64,000 nucleotides of DNA from Rhea pennata. Its lineage: Eukaryota; Chordata; Aves; Rheiformes; Rheidae. Under the pieces are notes generated by a model. It was not told the origin of the DNA. It saw only the letters and a list, made by a program, of their open reading frames with translations, and searched no databases. Positions 27,001 through 36,054 of this stretch are shown in pieces. The position numbers and the translations under genes are program-made. The stretch lies in NCBI RefSeq assembly GCF_028389875.1, contig NC_084665.1, forward strand, positions 19,190,001 through 19,254,000. Direction: 5' to 3'. How positions within the stretch are numbered: position 1 is the stretch's first letter; every line of letters starts with the position of its first letter.

Positions 27001-30000
27001 CTAAAGTTTACACTCAGTACAATTTATTTGTATCTTCAGTTCACCTCCCAGTAAAAGCCAAAATACTTTAAAGCAGTACTGTCTGTACAACAAGCCCGCC
27101 TGCAGCATATACTGATTTTCTTCACAATTCTAGTAGAGCTGCTGTAGCATCTCATCTGATTCAGTTTCACATTCGAATATGGTGGGAGAAGCCAATCCCC
27201 ATCCCACTGCCAGGATCTGAGACACCAATTCCCAGGTAGTCTCTGTTCTCCACAACCCAAGTGATGACATTTTGAACCCCAGTTTAAGGTCATCTCTACA
27301 GTAAGAGAAATCTAATTTCCACTGCTGGAACAAGAGAAATATTTGAAATTAAAAGCCTGCCTCTCGCAGTCCAGGCCCTATGCTCTTGCCTCCTATAGCC
27401 AACTGCTATTGCTCTTGCACCTCTGGAGCCCAACTTTGCAGATCAGTGGAAGATGATGTAGCTTAGGAGTCTCACAGTATAGGAGCAGTCACACACCATT
27501 AACCCTGTCTGCCTTTAAGTTATTGCACTACAGTGCTCAGACTGGCATGTAGTTTCCCATGTACCAAACAAACTCTCCATCAGCAGGATGCAGTAAGAAA
27601 TACCAAAGTGAGGCAGAATAAGTAGTTCATGGTGCCATTTGCAATTAATTTGTCCTTGCTGTTTTAACTTGAATTTCCAACTGTTTAAGGATACTTTCAT
27701 CTTACCTCAGTTTATGCTGCAACATTTTTGGCTTAGTAGTTAGAGGAAGGCTGCAACCTGCTCTCCAATCCTCTTTACCCTAACCTGATTTAGTGGCAGA
27801 CCTCATACACAGCCCACACATGGCTAGTATCCTATCAGGATCTATTTCTGGCCCTCAATCCAGACAGTGGCTTCTCTGCACTATCACCAAAAACAGCCTT
27901 TTGCCATCAGCTTGGCTTGCAATGCAGCAGACTACCAGCAGGCACACTGTTAAGAGATCTTGCAGACCTTTGAAAAAAGCAGTCCATGACTAGACCACTA
28001 GAGAGAAGAGATCCAAGTTGCATATATGAGTCGTCATATAAGCTCTGCATATATGAGTCGTCAGAATTTGACTCACACCTTCAGGTTCAGATGATCCACT
28101 AACAACTGAACAGGCCTGTTCCCCAGTTCCCAAAATGGATTTATCAAGATCCTTAGCATTAGGGGGGAAAACCTTGTTGAGGCAATAGAGCAAGCTGGGC
28201 ACCTAGATTCTGACTCATTATTCAGAGCTGGAAAACTTGGAGAAGTCAATGGAAGCATTTGACCTGACTGGTTAAGCTTCTTCACATGGTGACCCATTAG
28301 CCCAATTATTTGTACGTCCAGTATGTGGGGGCTGGTCTGATCATTTCAGGTTTAATGACCATTCTCACTGTTGCACATTCCCTCTATGGGAGGAGAAGAG
28401 GGCAATGCCATATGCCTTCCTTTAACTAAAGCAGCATAGCTATTCCTACACAGACAACAAACCAAACAACCTGCATGATCCAGATACAGAATTCTGACCC
28501 CCAAAAAACTATGCATCCCCTTTTCTTCCCTGCAGCACTGGCTTATGCTAGAGGCCCGAGTTGCAGCCCAAAGTTCAGTTGATTTCATGCCTCAGTGCAC
28601 TGTTATAGACTTGCAGCTCATTTTTCAGACTTAAATATGCAAGCATACAACAGCACACCTAATTTGAATGCACACTTACAGCTGCCGCCTCTGTGAAGGT
28701 TGTGTAATGTCTGCAAGGGAAGAACTCTGCATCAGGACCTACCATTAAGAGTCACTCTTTGCAAAGACCAGATGCAAGTCATCTGCATGCACTCAACTCT
28801 TACGTTAAATCTCATCAACAAGTCTCCTGGAAGAGTCAGGAAAACATATCTAATAGACTATGATGCACATACTCATCCTGTCATTAACTATAAGTCAGGA
28901 AATAAGAGACTGATGCACATACTCATCCTGTGATTAGGTATAAGCCAGGAAATAAGAGACTGAAAGTAAAACAGTAAGGCTAAAGGTAGTTTCTAAGACC
29001 ATCTTCTAACCCCAGTCACTGATCTAGAGGTTAAGATTTACATTATATCATCCACAACTTTCAAAATGAGTGCAGCTCCTGCCTTCAGATATCAGCATCT
29101 CCTGCGACATCTCAAAGCTTGCTTAAGGCTGTCTCTGGCCTTACCTCACTGCTATGAAAGACCATTAACCCACTCAGATAAGCCCAGAAGTCAAGAAAAC
29201 AAAGAAATAGCTCAAAAGATTTAAATGCCGTATGAACAGCTCCCATCTGCTGTAGGCAGATCATTTGTATGCCATGTTACAAATAGAGCCCAGAGCCCTC
29301 TCACTCTCATGACTGCTGCGAATCCTGCTTTAGCAGATCTTCCCATATCCTGCTGAGCCACCAAGAATGCTAAATGAGCAGGAGCTTCATCACTTCAGGA
29401 ACAATGAAGTCCTTTGCCAATCCAGCCTGATACTGAGCAGTATTTTAGACAAATTGCTCCTGCCAAGCAAGCATTCCAGTCTGTTGACTAGCTCTCACTG
29501 CAGCGAGACCTGCTATTCGGCCAGGCTACGGAAAGGTACATTAGACTGAGATTGCAGTCCAGCCCAGGCAATTCCATAGGGGATTAATGCCTAAGCAGCC
29601 AGCAAAGCACTTACCTGATACGACAGGCCGTCCTTGCGGGGGCTTAGCCCAATCTCATCCATAGCTGGGGTGTTCATCATCACTTCAGTCATTTCAGCTG
29701 ATCTCAGATAATCAGAGCTAGAAACAAAAGACAGTATTCTAATTATCTGAGGGCTCCAGAAGGGCTGAGCAAAATTGAAGTAGCATCAAGAAACTAAAGC
29801 AAGCAGAAGAGGTTGCCACCAGCCTATTTCAGGTCCTTTCCTGCCTGCCCCCTTTGGAAGGGAGCGGAAAAAATTCAGTACCAAGTGAACTGGCTGGAGA
29901 TCTCCAGCACCTCAGGAACAACGCTCTCTGCTTCTATGCAAGAACATAGCTCAAGAATACCTCGTGAGATTTTTAACAGCAGTTTTCACTACACTTCCTC

Positions 30001-30621
30001 CAGCTCTGCACCAAAAGGGCAGAGGGGAAAAAAAACACACAGTAAATAAGTGCAAGCGCTGGAGTTTTTTGTTGCCCTTCTTTTTTTTAAGACAGCGTGC
30101 TTTAGCTCCTGCTGACTTATTTTACAATCTCAGGGACTTCCACACCCGTGGAGTGAACTGTGCCAACTCCAGGCCTGCTTTTACGGTTTTAATGTAATTT
30201 CCAGCTTAACAGTTCGAGAAAGTGAAGTGAATTCCCACAGCCCACAGTTCCTCTATTTCAGACCATGCCGCTGTTGCTCAGCTCACGCCTCGGCGAGAAG
30301 CGGGAGCTGACCTGCGTGCGCGCAAACATGCCCGGCTGTGGACACAAGCCGGTTTCACACCGCCCCGACCACAGCGCTCTCGGGCAGCGCAGCCCTCGCT
30401 GCCGCGCTACTTTCGCGCTCGGCGCACGCCGGCGCTGAGAGCGTTTTCGGAAGCGGCCCCGGGAGAGCGGCCGCCCCCCCGCGGGCTCCCGCTCGCCCCC
30501 CGCGGGCTGCGCCAGGCCCGGCTCCCCGCCCCGACGGCCGCAGCCCCGCTGCAGCGCCCCGACGGCGCCGGCCCCGTCGGGGGGCGCCCACTCACCAGGG
30601 CAGGGGGCAGAGCACAGACAT
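20867..30621 (-). CDS. LBH: LBH transcription cofactor, complete spliced CDS, 107 aa
   Basis: The CDS is the join of 30621-30596, 29717-29615 and 21061-20867 on the minus strand, ending in TAA. The spliced product is 107 aa, against 105 aa that I recall for human LBH. It contains the family core: SDYLRSAEMTEVMM, then EIGLSPRKDGLSYQ, then IFPDPSDFD, CKLKDRLPSIVVEPTEG and ESGELRWPPEEFLVQ, followed by an acidic tail (seven Glu) and a basic KKDNKEQ end. All introns follow GT-AG and phases join cleanly (codon 9 is split 2+1, exon 2 ends on a codon boundary). LBH is a small, largely disordered nuclear cofactor that regulates transcription in limb bud, heart and neural crest and is a Wnt target in mammals; that is family knowledge. 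No second gene overlaps it. The N-terminal nine residues differ from the mammalian ones, which is normal for this exon. Confidence 0.97.
28020..28063. repeat. 17-bp direct repeat in LBH intron 2
   Basis: GCATATATGAGTCGTCA occurs at 28,020-28,036 and again at 28,047-28,063, identical, 27 bp apart start to start. Confidence 0.85.
28861..28960. repeat. 50-bp tandem duplication in LBH intron 2
   Basis: Two adjacent 50-bp units (28,861-28,910 and 28,911-28,960) beginning TGATGCACATACTCATCCTG differ at about four positions. Confidence 0.9.
29615..29717 (-). CDS. LBH: LBH coding exon 2 (codon 9 third base to codon 43)
   Basis: The exon gives SDYLRSAEMTEVMMNTP followed by AMDEIGLSPRKDGLSYQ. It is 103 nt, one base completing the split Cys codon plus 34 codons, and ends CAG|gtaagt at 29614. 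A second in-frame ATG (codon 18, 29692-29690) has G at -3 and sits at the conserved MTEV position, so it could serve as an internal start giving a 90-aa form. Confidence 0.96.
29718..30595 (-). other. LBH: LBH intron 1 (878 bp)
   Basis: The donor gtgagt lies at 30595-30590 and the acceptor tag at 29720-29718 follows a T-rich tract. The 5' part (30,290-30,595) is still inside the CpG island. I see no other gene, repeat or RNA in it. Confidence 0.9.
30596..30621 (-). CDS. LBH: LBH coding exon 1 (codons 1-8 and two bases of codon 9)
   Basis: The exon encodes MSVLCPLP plus TG of a Cys codon, then a strong donor (TG|gtgagt; intron starts at 30595). The ATG is at 30621-30619. Its context is poor: T at -3 and T at +4. 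No upstream ATG is present between here and the predicted transcription start. The exon was chosen because splicing to 29717 restores the family's Cys-x-Asp-Tyr-Leu-Arg-Ser junction. Confidence 0.93.
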
Positions 30622-30808
30622 GAAGTCCCGGCGGAGAGGCTGCCCGCGCCCTCGGGGGGGTGGGGGAGGCGGGAAGGGCACGGCACCGAGGCGCTGCTGC
30701 TGCGGCAGCGGAGCGACCGACCCACACCGGCACCCACCGAAACGACCGCGGCACCCACCGGCCGCCCAGCCCCGTCGCCGCCCGCCGCTGCCGCCGCCGC
30801 CGTCCGAG
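30622..30808 (-). other. LBH: LBH 5' UTR (predicted)
   Basis: This is the GC-rich segment between the predicted start about 25-30 nt downstream of the TATA box and the ATG. It has no upstream ATG on the minus strand. A G-run cluster on the opposite strand (30,654-30,678) lies inside it. The transcription start is estimated from TATA spacing only. Confidence 0.6.
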
Positions 30809-30831
30809 CCGCGCCGGGCGCCGCCGCGCCG

Positions 30832-30840
30832 CCTTATATA
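30832..30840 (-). promoter_or_regulatory. LBH: LBH TATA box
   Basis: The minus strand reads TATATAAGG in an otherwise very GC-rich island. It lies about 210 bp upstream of the ATG, which fits a start site near 30,805-30,810. Confidence 0.8.
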
Positions 30841-30845
30841 GCCCC

Positions 30846-30857
30846 GGGGGGCGGGGC
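30846..30857 (+). promoter_or_regulatory. GC box next to the LBH TATA box
   Basis: The sequence GGGGGCGGGGCC matches an Sp1/KLF-type GC box and lies 6 bp upstream of the TATA box relative to LBH. Confidence 0.5.
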
Positions 30858-30885
30858 CGCGCCGCGCGCCCGCCCCCTCCCCGCA

Positions 30886-30893
30886 TGACGTCA
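30886..30893. promoter_or_regulatory. Palindromic CRE (TGACGTCA) upstream of LBH
   Basis: A perfect CREB/ATF consensus 8-mer lies 46 bp upstream of the TATA box. The tight CRE - GC box - TATA arrangement looks like an inducible core promoter. Binding is inferred, not shown. Confidence 0.65.
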
Positions 30894-31117
30894 CCGAAAT
30901 CATGAATGGCCTCGGCGCGCGCCGCCCGCGGCGGGAGCTCGCGTGGCCCCGGCGCCGCCGCGGGGCAGGTCGCGGCGGGGAGTCACGTCGCGATGCGGCG
31001 GGCGCGGGCCGTGGCGTCCCCCCCCCCGGCCCTCGCCCCGCCTCGCCGCGGGTCCCCCTTGGCCCTCGCCTTTAGCAAGCCCGGCTCCCTCTAGGAGGCA
31101 GGGAGAACGGTCTTTGT

Positions 31118-31162
31118 CTTTTTTTATTTTCCTTTTTTCTTTTTTTTTTCTCCTTTTTTAGC
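31118..31162 (+). repeat. Long pyrimidine (T/C) tract ending in TTTTTTAG
   Basis: A T-rich tract of about 45 bases, broken only by C, A and G singles, sits at the edge of the LBH CpG island and ends in AG. It could be a simple repeat or a splice acceptor for a divergent plus-strand transcript; no donor partner is obvious. Confidence 0.4.
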
Positions 31163-31164
31163 CT

Positions 31165-34100
31165 GGCTCTGACCCCCGGGGCGCAGGGCCCACCCGGCCA
31201 CCCCGCTGCCCTGCCCCACAGGCTCTGCTGGCACTGGGAGGCCAGGTATCGCCTCCGAAGGACCACCAGGCCCACGGGGCACAGCACCCGCGAGTGCCAC
31301 ACATCCTCCAGGCCCCTGGCCGCAGGCAGCCAGCACAGGGGGCCTGATCCCCTCTGCAGGACTCAAAACGCCCCACTTACGCTGCTCACGACAACGTGGC
31401 AGCTGGAGGCCCCTGGCGGACGGGGCCGGCTGGGGAGATAAATCAGAGCATGCTGCACAACCCACCCGAACTCCCGAGTTTTCGGCAGCTGTAGTAGCAG
31501 CCGGGCTGGATGTGGCCAGGTGTGCAGGGAATCAGCGCCCTGCCCTGAGAGCCACCTGCAGCAGCCCTGCAGGCAAGTGCAAGGACAGGGCAAGCACACG
31601 GAGATACTTAACTGGAAGGAAGGGCATGCTGGGGATCTGCAGGCCCGGCTCCTGGACAAACCAGTCATCGTGTTCGCTGCTTTTGGATTGACTTAAAAAG
31701 CTCATTGCAGCCAAGAGTTCACTGGTCTCACTTCCCATTTCTGCAGCCAGGGTGGGGGGCTTATGCAAGCCCACAACCAATGCGATTGATAGCACGTGCC
31801 CAGCTCTGATCCACAGAAAACCTTTTGTCCATAGGACCTTTAGTTGGAAAAAAAATAGAATAAGAAGCTACAGAAAGCTGAGCTATATTTAGCAAAACAA
31901 TGAGAATCAATAATGGCAAGGCAGAGGAAGAGGAGGTGAATCCATTTACTGCCTGAAAATGTGAGAGGCTTGCGGGCAGTGGTAGGTGAAGCACATTTGC
32001 TGTGTTACCCTCCTGACATTAAATTGCTAGAAAATAAGATTCATCTTTGGGCAAAAGGCCTGGGCATCACTGAATTCAGCTGAAGTCCAGAGTGTGTCCA
32101 TCAGTCAACTGATCACACTCACCCCAGCTCCTCAGGAGCGTGCAGCGCCCAGCAGACTGCTCTCCCCTCTGTTTTCTCATCCCATGAGAAGTCTCTTGCC
32201 CTAAGCTGGCAGGTAAAGCTTAGTTCAGGGGCTGTTTTTGTTTCACCTATTGCTCCATGCTGTTCTTGGACCAGTAGGTCCAGGCGCCACCACCTTCATC
32301 AGAAGGATACTTGCTCCTCTGCTGCCCCACAGAGCTATTTTGCCTGGAAAAGGTACAGGGCTCAGACTCAGACTTTGCCAGCAAAAGAGATGACTACACA
32401 CATTATTGTGAATGGTTCTTGCAGTTACTGTGCTGCACCTTCAAATGCAGAGTATGCAGCCACTGCAGCCCTTTCTATGTACGTGTGGCTATGCATGGAC
32501 ATTATTTGCCCCAGTGTTCAAGCACTAACATATTAAAGTTCAGTGTAGGGGAGACCTTGCCCTCAGTTCCACTTAATCAGCATCAGACTGTACATAAATG
32601 TGTACATACATACGTGCATGTGTTTCCTCAGACCAGATAATTTAATCTTCTTAGATTCATATTATATAATGGGAGTGCACGTGGGTGTTTTACATCAGGA
32701 TTCAGCAAGCTTCTTCTTTGTGCCAGATTAAAATGAATCACAAGGAGCTGATCTAGCCCCTGCAAGCACATGGAAATTTGGGTGGGTGCAAATAAGCCCA
32801 CTGCGAAAGGTTAACGCAACACTTAATGGGAGGAAGCAGGCTGACTCGCAGCCTTACTACGCCAGAGCCAAGTTTCCCAGCAGCAAACGCGTGCACCTCG
32901 CGCCCATCCGGTGCCGGCTGTCTGCTGCTGATATCACCATACAAACAGAGAACACGGCTTGGAGGCAGAAAGAGAAGTTAGAAGATGACCAAGTCCCCAA
33001 AGCACTCAGAAAGCTGGATTGCACGCCATACGGGAAGCCATTCCTGGTCAGGGCACCGGCCTCGCAGCAGGGATCCCCCTCGCGTTGCTCCTTGCATTGG
33101 GGAGGCACGCAGTCCTCCTGCTACTGGCTTTGCTGCCATGGGCACTGTCCTTAGAGAGGGCAAGCCTAGACCTTAAAAAATTTTTTTGAAGCAGAAAGAC
33201 TTAGGCAAATGCCTTGTGGTCTGTACAGAGGGTGGAAGACACCTCTTGGAGGAGAAGTGCAGGTTGCTTTTGGTGATGTCCTACTGTTTGATCTGCTTTG
33301 ACCTGCCCTCATCACCCAGAGCGTCCAGCTGAAGCACAGGACACCAAGTGAGGCAATATCTAAATTCCCACTGAAGTTTCATCAGAAACGTTTCTGCCCT
33401 TCTGTCCGGCTCAGATATGCACGTGCTTGGTGTATGTTTCCTGGTCTCGTCCACACAAAATAAAGGCTAAAGGAAAAAATGAGAGCCCTCAGAGTCCCTC
33501 TTGCGCCAGACGCAGTGCGCTGTCTCTGTAAAAGCTCTTCCACACTGGGCAGCGACTGAGGTCTAAGGTTTCCCCTCTGTGTGCTGGGCTTGGGCTGGTT
33601 GTGGTGAGGCCTCAGGTCCTGCTCTGCCCTGTGCTGGGGAATCAGCATCGGTTTGAGCCCAGGGCTAGCAGGACCCGTGCAAGCCTGGCTCTGCGTTTTA
33701 CCTGCTGGTCTGGGTGTAAGGAAAGCTCCAACGCAGACCGGCAGAAACGGCGAAATCACTTTGGCCTGGGCAGCTTTCCCGCCGCAGAAGGACAGCTCTT
33801 GCTGAAGCGCTTGGTTTTAAAGTGCGATTAAGGGCTGGCTCAGAGGGAAGCGTGTTCCTCTTTACATATCTAATTCTTGATACACCCAAGTGCCTGAAAG
33901 AGACCTTCAGAGGGGGACTGGGGCTCTCACTCCCCTTCTTGCCCCTCCAGGACTCCTGCAGCCATCGCTGAGAAAAAAACAGATCAGATGAACTGTTCAC
34001 TTGAAGCTTCAACTGCAGGGAAAGGCCAGGGCTGGTTTGGCATCTGGGTGGCTGGTTTTCTAGCCAAGCTGGCACAGGTGGATAGTTTTGTGATTCCACC

Positions 34101-34350
34101 TAGATAGAAGCTTTTTGGGGGGAAAAAGCTAACAGAAATCCCCAAACGCATTTGGCATCTGCACCGGTCACGCGTTCGTGTGGCGAGAACCTCAGCCCTG
34201 GTAAAGTCCCGTGGGGAGCTGCTGAGACCGATGCTTTCGTTATACGTCCTGGCTCCACGCCAGCGAGAGATTTACTCCCGTGATTAACCGGAGGCACCGT
34301 AGCGGGGCCCGCACGATTTCCACCAGCTGCCCTCGAACGCTTCCCCAGAG
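31165..34350. other. Intergenic upstream of LBH
   Basis: GC content falls away from the LBH island. No gene, domain or clear repeat is visible. Confidence 0.5.
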
Positions 34351-34352
34351 CT

Positions 34353-34372
34353 GGGTTAGGGTTAGGGTTGGG
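34353..34372 (+). repeat. Short interstitial telomeric repeat
   Basis: Three consecutive GGGTTA-type units (GGGTTAGGGTTAGGGTTGGG), the last with A to G. Too short to be a telomere or a fusion point. Confidence 0.8.
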
Positions 34373-34659
34373 CAGCATGTGCGGGCGTCCCCCGTGACGG
34401 ACGGGCTTCAGGAGGCCTGGAGAGGCGCTGGGGACGAAGGGGAGTTATCCCAGGACAGCTGCGCCTTGCTCCTCCATCCAGAGGCTGAGCCACGCGGGAG
34501 CAGTTGCTTTACCCTGTTCTGGGGCACTTACCTTAACAAGAAAATGCTTTTGTGTGTAGATAAGGCTTTACATTAACATCTCAGCTGAAAGTCAGGGAGC
34601 CCCATTCGCCTGTCACCTGCTGAGCCACTGCCTCAGAAACCCACCGGTCCCAACCACCA

Positions 34660-35500
34660 GCTTTTGCTGCGGCCCTGACCCTGACGGGCCGAATCCTCGC
34701 TCCTCCCGCGATGTAAAGCGAGGGAGCTTCCCCGCCGCCCTCGGCGGCGGGGCAGCACAGAGGCACGGAAAACAGCACGGCCTTACAGTATTTCACTGAA
34801 AATCAGCACGAACCGCTCCGGGGGTGAGGAGAGGGCCCCCGCCGGCCCCGTCCGAGCCAAACCGCGGCCGCGGCGGAGTAACGCCGGAATAAGAACCGCC
34901 CGGCGGCCCGAATTGGAGCGCCCTCGCCTCGCGCCTCTCCCTTCTGCCGAGGGGCAAACGGGGCTGCGGGAGGCGACGTGACCGGCCCGGGGTCACCTCC
35001 GGGGCCGCCTCCGTTTGGGAGAGGAACTCGAGAGCTCCTGTCTCCCAGCCAGGGCTGCAAATCCTACAGGGAAAGTTTCCTAGTGAAAAAATAAACTCTT
35101 TCCCATTTGGAATTTAAAAACAAAACCGTGGAAACATTTCTCCGGGTCTAATGTTTTGCAAAAAGTTATTTTGACGAATTTAAATTCGGGGCCCAGTTTG
35201 ACCGGCTGGTGCCCTTTGAAATAGTTGAATCCGGGCCACAGCGGCAAAACTGCGTCGGAGCTGGGGCTCGGGCTCAGGCACCCCTGCATCACCCAGGACA
35301 TTAAACCGCTTCTCCTCAGCCCAGATGAGCTCAGGAGAGCATCGCTGCGCGCTGCCCCGTGCGCCTCTCCCGAGCCAGAGCCGCCCGAGCGCCAGCGCGG
35401 CCCTCTGAGCCGCACAGAAAAGCTCGGGGCTGCTCGTGCACGGCCCTGCCTGCGCTTGACCCCGCGGGAACCTCCTCCTCTCCGTGCTTCGTCCCGCCGC
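34660..35500. promoter_or_regulatory. CpG-rich island(s) upstream of LBH
   Basis: CpG-dense blocks at about 34,660-35,060 and 35,230-35,500 contain several GC-box-like motifs but no recognisable coding exon. They may be an alternative promoter, an enhancer or the start of a noncoding transcript. Confidence 0.45.
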
Positions 35501-35623
35501 AGAGCAGCATCGGTTTATTTCCTTGGAAAAGGGGATCTCACGGTGTGTCATTCTTTCCAGTCCCTTTCCGCAGGACCTCTCTGGGTTCAGCACGTTTCGC
35601 AGCGATTTCCAGATGGTGCTTAT

Positions 35624-35649
35624 AAAAAAAAATAATAAAAAAAAAAAAG
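35624..35649 (+). repeat. Poly(A)-rich tract
   Basis: An A tract interrupted by single T residues. There is no clear retrogene or SINE body upstream. Confidence 0.7.
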
Positions 35650-35975
35650 ATCCTCGTTCGGCCCCTGCCCCTGCCCCGTGGGCCTGGTTGTGAGGCTGCT
35701 GGAAACGGAAGCAAAAGCAGAAGAAGAAACGAAGTATTTTGTGACCCGCATGAAGTGAGAACAACGGACAACACCAGCAGCCTGGAGAGCGGCAGTCGCA
35801 GCACTGCAGCACCCAGATGTGCTGCTACGGGGACAGGAAAAGCATCCACTTTTGTAGCACTTTGGGTTTAGTTTACGCTAAGAAGGAGGGCTCCGGGGTC
35901 AGACTAAGCCTGTAGCCCTCTCCTGAGATCTGCCCCATCGGCCGGGCAGCTCCATGGGTTTCCGTGCAGCTCTGG

Positions 35976-36051
35976 AGCCCCAATTCAGCAAAACCCCTAA
36001 GCTTGTCCTGGTAATGAAGCTTGTGCTTGAGGGTTTTGCTGAACTGGGGCC
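35976..36051. repeat. Inverted repeat, probable MITE-like element
   Basis: The left arm (GCCCCAATTCAGCAAAACCC, from about 35,977) pairs with the right arm (GGGTTTTGCTGAACTGGGGC, to about 36,050) with one mismatch, around a spacer of about 35 bp. The arms resemble the ends of an old palindromic repeat common in reptiles and birds (CAGCAAAGC/ GCTTTGCTG type). Confidence 0.6.
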
Positions 36052-36054
36052 TTT

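Larger units (their letters stand above)
21062..29614 (-). other. LBH: LBH intron 2 (8,553 bp)
   Basis: The intron has a gtaagt donor at 29614 and an acceptor ctttcag ending at 21062. It is AT-rich, with two short duplications (28,020-28,063 and 28,861-28,960) noted separately. The open frame at 24,366-24,749 on the plus strand has no recognisable domain and is taken as chance. No other gene, tRNA or large repeat is visible. Confidence 0.9.
30290..31080. promoter_or_regulatory. CpG island over the LBH promoter and exon 1
   Basis: This is a dense CpG stretch flanked by AT-rich DNA. It covers the 5' part of intron 1, exon 1, the 5' UTR, the TATA box and about 240 bp upstream. Long open frames on both strands here (for example 30,338-30,841 plus and 30,407-30,886 minus) result from low stop-codon frequency in GC-rich DNA. 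Confidence 0.85.

Noticed and set aside
30338-30841. 167-codon plus-strand and similar minus-strand frames over the LBH promoter
   Set aside because: They are products of the GC-rich island; the true coding part is the short LBH exon 1 at 30,596-30,621.
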